64,000 nt of DNA from Phellopilus nigrolimitatus (lineage: Eukaryota; Basidiomycota; Agaricomycetes; Hymenochaetales; Hymenochaetaceae): NCBI GenBank assembly GCA_021029095.1, contig JAJOHG010000124.1:17806-81805 (forward strand), in the 5' to 3' direction. Of the stretch, positions 57,854 to 64,000 are shown piece after piece. Below the pieces are notes generated by a model. The model was not told where the DNA came from. It made no database searches and saw only the letters and a program-made list of their open reading frames with translations. Numbering within the stretch: the stretch's first letter is position 1; each line of letters starts with the position of its first letter. Both the position numbers and the translations under genes were made by a program.

Positions 57854-59380
57854 ATGTCTATCTCCGACCAATCTACAAAGACTGGCGCCAACCGCCTGAC
57901 GGTCACGTCTATGGACGAGGCCTCTACTGCCCAGCCGAGCGTGCATTCCGGTCATGACGTGGAGTACTACACTAAGTACCCAAATCGCTGGTCAAGGCTA
58001 CGGTACGCGCTTATTTCTATGCTCTGTCTGTTTCCGTGAACTCACTCGTCTTTGCTGCTATGCTAATCAGGTTCACTATTCGCGAACCAGCCGCAGAGTT
58101 CCTTGGAACTATGATCCTCGTGATGTTTGGTACTGCGGGAAACGCGCAGGGTAACCTGTTCGATAGTACGAAAGTATCTTCCTCGTCCGCCGGTGTACGT
58201 CGTTGGAGTTTCCTTCTACGTTACGTTCGAAGAGCTTATAATGTCCATATTATAGGGTTGGCTATCTGTCGCCTTCGGTTGGGGGTTGGGTATGTTGTTT
58301 TATTTTCTGTACCTAGTATAGGTGGCTGACATCCATGTGCAGGCGTCGGACTCGGTGCATGGGTTGCCGCAGGCATCAGCGGCGGACACATTAACCCAGC
58401 GGTCAGCCGTTTCTTTCGCGTCGAATTTCCGATTTAGCATTTGACTGACCTGACTCTTCTCTGCATTTAGATTACGATCGCGCTCGCTACCTTCCGCGAT
58501 TTCCCTTGGCGGAAGGTCCCGGCGTTCATCTTCGCGCAGCTCTTGGGTGGGGTTGTTGGCGCCGCGATCACATACGCCAACTACTTTCACGCTATTAACC
58601 TCTTTGAGGGCGGTGCCGGCGTGCGCACTGTCCCCGGCACTGCGTCACTGTTCGGAACATATGCGGTATGCCTCGATACACTTTATTTATCGCTCAAAAT
58701 GACTACTAACAACATGATTTATTCAGGTCTCTTACATGTCTAATGGTGAGTTAAGAAAGTACATGGCGTACTGTAAACATTATGGCTTATTTTTGTTTTC
58801 CTTGTTTACACCTCGGTTTTTAGTCTCCGCATTTTGGGATGAAGTGAGGACTTCTCAAAAGACACAATCTAGCATGTTTCACATACATATTCTTCTCAAC
58901 AGTTTTTGGGCACCTTCCTCTTGGTCATTGTCTTACTCGCGGTGACAGATAAACGTAACGGCCCGCCACCGGCAGGACTTGTCCCGCTCGTGCTGTTCCT
59001 TGTCGTCTTCGGCATCGCCATGGTTTTCGGAGCGCAGACAGGCCAGTTTTGTCTACCCTCTCTTTCTAAAACGAAGTAGACTTACTTGACGTGCAACAGG
59101 TTTTGCGATCAACCCCGCTCGCGATCTTGGCCCGCGCATCTTTTCAGCGATGGCCGGTTATGGGCGCGAAGTCTTCAACTTCCGGCACCAATACTGGCTA
59201 TGGTGCGGCGTCCTTGCGCCAATCCTCGGCGCACTCGTCGCGACTTTCGTCTACGACACGCTCCTATACACCGGTAATGAGAGTGTGATCAATCGCCCGA
59301 GCGCGAGCGCACGTGCCCTACACGCTCATGCTCCCAACCAGGAACGCCAAAAAATGCCCGCTGGCATAGACAATGTTTAG
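57854..59380 (+). CDS. Aquaglyceroporin (MIP family channel)
   Basis: Nine exons (57854..58002, 58071..58194, 58256..58289, 58343..58401, 58471..58665, 58727..58745, 58824..58843, 58903..59041, 59100..59380) encode 339 aa. MIP channels conduct water and small solutes such as glycerol across the membrane. Both half-helix motifs are present: G-H-I-N-P-A (residues 118-122) and A-I-N-P-A-R-D (249-255). The Asp after the second NPAR is the usual mark of glycerol-conducting members. Helix-like segments include [77 protein letters not shown] and [21 protein letters not shown]. Exons 6 and 7 are only 19 and 20 nt (VSYMSN and VSAFWDE region). The intron 59042..59099 begins with GC (GCCAGT) instead of GT; no GT donor nearby keeps the frame. 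The N-terminal 48 residues and the C-tail are polar and cytosolic. Confidence 0.88.
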
Positions 59381-59860
59381 AAAATCGCTCCTGGGAAATC
59401 GGACTTCCGCGCCTTTTTGATTGTCTCTTTTGAACTACTGAGTTTTCGGTGCTAGATATATCTCCTGATCCTGTACGCCATGATCTCCTGTTCTTCTCCA
59501 GTTGTCATCCCTTTTCCTCTGTGCTCTCGCGGGTTCCTTTTTGGTTACTAAATCATGTTCTCCTTATCTACATGTACGTTGTTGCCTGAGCCCTCTGTTC
59601 CCACAGTTGCTTGACGCAATATATGATCTTTCCGCAACAGCGGCCTACACATAGTCTATGGCGAAACTTACTTAAGTAGGAAATGACGTAGGCACATTGA
59701 GTCAGGCACTTTGGTATTATTAGTAAGCTCGACGCGTCGCGTCTGACGTCGAACTCCTGTCGTACAACACAGTCGCAATTTCATCGGTTTCCGTTCCATG
59801 TTCTCAGCTGCTTGAAGGTGTCAATCGTGCTCGACATTTCGCTGCGAGAAGCTCGAGCTC
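59381..59860. other. Intergenic, aquaglyceroporin / NCA2-like
   Basis: About 480 bases with nothing beyond the 3' flank and promoter of the neighbours; no TATA box before 59861. Confidence 0.6.
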
Positions 59861-61972
59861 ATGTCGTCCTTCGCCGCTAACCACGTCCGCTCGCTGGTTG
59901 ACGCGACCAAGACTATAAATGTCTCAATACAGGCCAGAGATACTACGATATCCGTTTCTACCCAGAGGCCTCGCTCCCCCAGTCCCCGGAGAGCTGAGCT
60001 GTACTCCCTGCTCCGCGACTTCCCGTCTCCTCTGGATAAATCCGCGCTACGGACGACACTGAAAGCGCTCAGCGAGCGGGAAGAGCTGAAGCCTCAAACG
60101 ACAAATTTAGTGTCTGCTTCAGCGCCAGAGGAATCTGAGGCTGAGGACCTTGCTATTGAAACCATCCTGGAAAGCAGGCTGGTCGTTGGCTTGTACGCGG
60201 AGACGCTGGATTTATGGCTGAAGGAGGCGAGTGATGCGGACTCGGAAGCAGAATGGTGGTCAGGCACGGCGCGGTCATGGCAGTCTGTCGCGTTATATCT
60301 CCTTGCTAGTACGTGAAATCCCATTCCATGATCATAACTTGCCTGATATCCTTACAGCTCTCCCGGAGCGCTTGCAGCGCAGCTTCCATGCTATTTTGCA
60401 TGCCATGCGCTCGCGAAATCTACCATTACGACCTTCTTCGTTTACCCCACAATCTCTTCGGAATTTGTTTCCTCGTTCTCTGCGGCCAACGGCGCTCGCT
60501 ACGGCTTTCTTCCCGCACCTTTATCATCAACCTCATCTCCTGTTCACGTCGCCTTTTGAGCTAGCACGTCAGGAATGTCAGCTCCGACAAGAAAAACTTA
60601 TTAAACTCAGAGACGAGCGCGCGGAGCAACTAGGTGGGCTTCTGTCAATGGAGAGCGAACTCGGGCGCTCTATTCGACGACAAGAGCATATTGAGAAAAT
60701 GGCTTCCAGGCTACAAGGAGCCGTCGAGGGTGGGGAAGAGTCACTATCTGGTCCACCAAGTGTTTACAGCCCTGAGTCGGCGTGTCATCGCCTCGCTTTC
60801 AAACTTCTGCCTGCACACGCCTCAGCACACGGCGAACTATTCGCATCGCTGCGCAGGCCATCACGTTTGACGCTGCTCTGGCCGCGCCTCGTCCTGCTGC
60901 CACCCGCCTTATTCGTGCTACTTCGTCTAGCGTATGATTCGCGTCAGTCAATCGCGGAGAGCGTGCTGCGTTCGCGCGACACGTTCAAGGGCTTCTGGTT
61001 TGGATATGTTCTCGAGCCACTGGAGGGCATTTTGAATACCGTGCGTACTGGCGGGGACGATTCGGCGCGCATTGTCAGTCAGGAGGCAGTCAGAGCGGAC
61101 ATTGCGGTAAAGCCAAATCCATCTTAAACAATTCAATGATTGACATTGAACGATGGTGTATACAGTCCCTAGAAAGAATGGCTGTTGCTTTGAGCAAAGA
61201 CAAGCTGTCACTCAGTGATTCTCAGCTCCATAATCTTTCAGAGCAGATCCGCCAAGGTGACTTGACCCCCGTGCTCCGCATTTACGAAGAGGACATTCGT
61301 TCTCCCATTCGCGCAGCAGTCACCGGGACACTCGTTCGCTCCCTTCTTATCCAGATCCAAAAGGCGAAAGTGCGCCCTTTTTCTCTTTAGTAGCTTGCCA
61401 TCGTCGTTCTTATACTTGCGCATTTCTTTTTCCAGGTTGATTTGGACCAGGCGCTTTCGGGCATCGACAAGCTGCTCAAGTCTCAGGAGTTGACGTTCGC
61501 ATTCGTTGGTGTCGCACCTGCGCTGACGGTTGTCTATGCTGCCGCGAGCTACGCGCGGAGCATTTGGTCAGGCGGGCGCGGGCGCAAAAGACTTGGCGGA
61601 AAGCGAAGGCGTGAAAGCGCGTGGCTTGCCATCAGGCACGTTGAGCGCCTGCTCCTCACGAACCCGGGCTCGGACTCGACGTCCTCCGCGTCATCCTCAT
61701 TATCTGCGTTCGTATCTGCACCAGGCCCGGAGACGGACATCGCATACACGTCGTCGCTCACGTCGGGCCTGCTGCTTATTGCGCTCGCGCGGTTGCGCAC
61801 TTACGCAGAGACGAACCTGCCCGCGCATTCTTTGTTGCGCGAGGGTGTTCTCGCAGATATTGCGGACCTCGAAAACCCAGTGCTGGGACGCGCGGAGAAG
61901 CTGCGTGTCGTCGAGCGCATGTGGCGTTCGTGGGGTTCGGTGCTCGGATGGGATTGCATGGGTAGGACGTAG
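59861..61972 (+). CDS. NCA2: NCA2-like mitochondrial protein (nuclear control of ATP synthase)
   Basis: Four exons (59861..60308, 60358..61106, 61166..61369, 61436..61972) encode 645 aa, near the usual size of Nca2. In yeast, Nca2 with Nca3 controls the level of mitochondrial ATP synthase subunits 6 and 8. Diagnostic parts are the C-terminal region GDLTPVLRIYEEDIRSPIRA, LVRSLLIQIQKAKVDLDQAL, IDKLLKSQELTFAFVGVAPA followed by LTVVYAAASYARSIW, and near the end GRAEKLRVVERMWRSWG. Hydrophobic segments occur at LTLLWPRLVLLPPALFVLLR, at ELTFAFVGVAPALTVVYAAA and at SLTSGLLLIALARL. A coiled-coil-like stretch (ECQLRQEKLIKLRDERAEQL) lies in the middle. The start is the first ATG, MSSFAANHVRSLVDA. Name assigned by family resemblance, without a search. 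Confidence 0.82.
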
Positions 61973-63126
61973 AAATACTTATTTCTTTGTCTTTTGAAGG
62001 TAGTCAGATGTGTCTTTTGACCGTTTTCAAGAAAGAGCATCGGCACGAAACAGAGTAAAGATAGGCTGATTAAGTGACGCTTACAGCCGACGATGAAAGA
62101 GAAAGGAAGGAGTCTGGGGCGGTATGATGTTTGTCCGCGATATTGACCGGGGCAGCCTCGGGCCTTGAAAGCAGTGTGCTCTCTGTTTTGATTTACCAAA
62201 CCTAAGGGCCTTAGGAAATTTGCCCCTAGAGGTCTTGTGTAATGTTGCAAGAAGGCGCAGTGAAGGCGTGATTCGTTAACGACGAACTAACCTCGAGATC
62301 GACGCCAAAAAACATTATCCGACATCGGCTCATCGTCACACTAAGTATTTACGTCAAGGTATCTTAAAGAGCATCCGGTACAGTAAGTAACGTGGTATCC
62401 TCCACTTGCAGCGCTACCGCACAAAACGATACTTATAAGTTATAAGGCTATGTGGGGAGACGTCGATGATCTCGCGATCATGTGAACGTCGAAACAAGCG
62501 CGCGACGCGACGCGTTAACTCACGTGGTTTCTGAGATGGGGGCGCGTTTCCAACGCGACATCGGCAGTTCGGAACCCCATATGTAATAAGCGAGAGCTTT
62601 TTCGGATGCTGGCGCCACGCCGGTGGACCCACATCTCCAAGCCTAACCTTCTGTTGTTGTCATTTTGGGTCCGCAGCTCCTCGTCTTAAGCACGCAATAA
62701 ATAATCTAACCCGAAAAAAAGCATGTCTTTCGTAAAAGTTACCTGTGTTTTCGTGTCCGCATGCTTACAGCTCGCTTCCTTGTGCCATCAAGGCAAAATT
62801 TTCCGCTCAGTCCCCCATAATAATCGCGTACTCGCCAGACTCATCCGCAGTAATTCGAAGCCTAATTCTTCGACTACATGTAATAAACTTCCTGCAGTCA
62901 GCTGGCACACCTGTTAACCGACCGCGATGCTCCACATGTCCCCGTCGGCCGAAAAGCCGACCCTGCCTTGCGTTCTGGTATAAATACGATGTCAAATTCT
63001 TTACTGTCAAATCATCAAACTTTTTTTCACTCACATCTCGACATCCGCAAAGTCGTCTTTCGTCTTTTCCTCTCACATCTACCGCCTCTAAAGTTCACTC
63101 TTTCAACACACCTTCCTTGCATCATC
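61973..63126. other. Intergenic before the terminal repeat-protein gene
   Basis: About 1.15 kb. I see no supported gene. The right end is a promoter with TATAAATA at 62979 and a pyrimidine-rich leader. Confidence 0.55.
62979..62986 (+). promoter_or_regulatory. TATA box of the terminal secreted-protein gene
   Basis: TATAAATA lies 148 bases before the ATG at 63127. A long CT/CA-rich leader (TTTTTTTCACTCACATCTCG) follows, as in strongly expressed fungal genes. Confidence 0.6.
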
Positions 63127-64000
63127 ATGGTCAAGATCTCCTCTTCGTACTCTGCCCTCGTTGCAGTTGCTCTTATGACTGCTGGCGCTGTCGCCCGCCC
63201 GCATAATCTTGCCGCCATCGAGAACGCTGCATCGTCCGCGGTGCCCTCACATCGGTAGTCGCAAACGCGGCCTCGTCTGCGGTATCATCTAGCTCTGCAG
63301 TGGTGAACGCTGCGTCGTCCGCGGCACCTTCCAGCTCGGTCGTTGAAGAAGCGGCGTCATCTGCGGTGCCCTCTAGCTCTGCCGTTGCAAATGCAGCATC
63401 GACCCCCGCATCCGCTACCTCGGCTGTTGCAAACGCGGCTTCTTCGGTGCCTTCTAGCTCCGTAAGCGCGGCTCCTGCCCGTCGTGCAGAGACTTCCAGC
63501 GCTTCATCCAGCGCGTCTGACGCGGCCAACCAGGCCAACGAGACATCGACTGTCGCGACCAGCACTGTTGCGACCACCACTGTGACAGTACCGTTGAGGA
63601 TGTTGCATCGTCTTCTGTGTCAGCTACCTCGGCCGTGTCGGACGCTGTATCGTCTGCGGCTCCCGCAAGCTCGGCTGTGTCCAACGCCGCGGATTCCTCT
63701 AGCTCGGTCGTTGCGAATACGACTTCATCCGCGGTGCCTTCGAGTACAGACAGCCCTGCTCGTCACCGTCGTGCGGTTTCCGGCTCGTCCAGTGTCCTCT
63801 CCAGCGCATCCGGCGCAGCGAAGAATGCCGTGGAGACTGCATCGTCGGTGACTTCCAGCATTGTCGAGAATGCTGCGTCGTCTGCGGTTTCTGCTACCTC
63901 GGCCGTTGCGAACGATGCAGCGTCGGTGACCTCCACCTCGGCCGTCCAGGACGCCGCCTCGTCGGTGACCTCCACCTCCGTTGTTCAGAACGTTGCGTCG
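63127..64000 (+). CDS. Ala/Ser/Val-rich repetitive secreted protein, frame broken twice, runs off the window
   Basis: The ATG at 63127 opens a signal peptide (MVKISSSYSALVAVALMTAG) and then AIENAASSAVPS, where the frame hits a stop at 63256-63258. The same repeat continues in a second frame (about 63246-63590: VANAASSAVSSSSAVVNAA, EEAASSAVPSSSAVANAAS) and then in a third frame (from about 63593 to the edge: VEDVASSSVSATSAVSDAVS, ENAASSAVSATSAVANDAAS). The unit is about 14-17 aa around N-A-A-S-S-A-V-P-S-S-S-A-V. Because the repeat type is the same in all three frames, two small indels are more likely than introns; I looked for GT...AG pairs that repair the frame and found none. It is either a recent pseudogene, an assembly error in repeats, or a contingency-like locus. 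It would be a cell-wall or surface protein; function unknown. Confidence 0.7.

Noticed and set aside
57360..57899. 179-codon frame before the aquaglyceroporin
   Set aside because: It runs through the CT-rich promoter tract, the TATA box and the first exon in another frame.

Overview
This is nuclear DNA from a filamentous fungus, almost certainly an agaricomycete basidiomycete (mushroom or wood-decay type). The evidence is very dense short introns (mostly 49-80 nt, GT...AG), a DUF6533-type membrane protein gene (a basidiomycete-specific family), GPI-anchored and secreted Ser/Thr/Ala-rich proteins, a GH18 enzyme, a secreted GH37 trehalase, and TATA-plus-pyrimidine-rich promoters. There are no operons, CRISPR arrays or recognisable rRNA/tRNA genes. 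Splice structures were rebuilt by hand from reading-frame continuity and protein-family resemblance; no database search was possible. Layout, left to right: 1-0.9 kb, 3' end of a modular Ala/Ser-rich protein. 2.27-3.92 kb, an intron-crowded DUF6533-type membrane protein. 4.6-5.5 kb, dispersed repeat R1. 5.6-7.6 kb (-), a lipase. 8.9-10.5 kb, a secreted GH18 enzyme. 11.3-15.4 kb, two alpha/beta-hydrolase paralogs (A, B) on + with repeat R2 between them. 15.99-24.26 kb, a strikingly GC-rich block with three housekeeping-type genes: a MYND-finger protein (-), the beta subunit of a type-I geranylgeranyltransferase (+) and the large NAD-dependent glutamate dehydrogenase (+). 24.7 kb, repeat fragment R3. 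25.0-28.3 kb, two more alpha/beta-hydrolase paralogs (C, D) on -, of which C carries an early stop codon. 28.8-30.7 kb (-), a PIG3-like quinone oxidoreductase. 30.7-39.0 kb, mostly unassignable DNA with a probable decayed gene and one small promoter-driven ORF. 39.0-42.2 kb (-), a GH37 trehalase. 43.8-45.4 kb, an F-box/WD-like protein. 46.5-50.7 kb, an SH3-RasGEF (Cdc25 type). 50.7-57.8 kb, a gene-poor 7 kb. 57.85-59.4 kb, an aquaglyceroporin. 59.9-62.0 kb, an NCA2-like mitochondrial protein. 63.1 kb to the edge, a repetitive secreted protein whose frame is broken twice. Functionally this is ordinary fungal biology rather than one pathway: carbohydrate and lipid breakdown outside the cell, nitrogen/carbon metabolism, Ras/prenylation signalling, solute transport and mitochondrial ATP synthase control. 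The most unusual structure is the four-member alpha/beta-hydrolase family placed as A+ B+ ... C- D- around the GC-rich block. The promoter-proximal sequences pair A with D and B with C, as in a mirror-image duplication. No clearly new biological system was found; the best leads are this array, the dispersed R repeats, the GC-rich island and several splice oddities.
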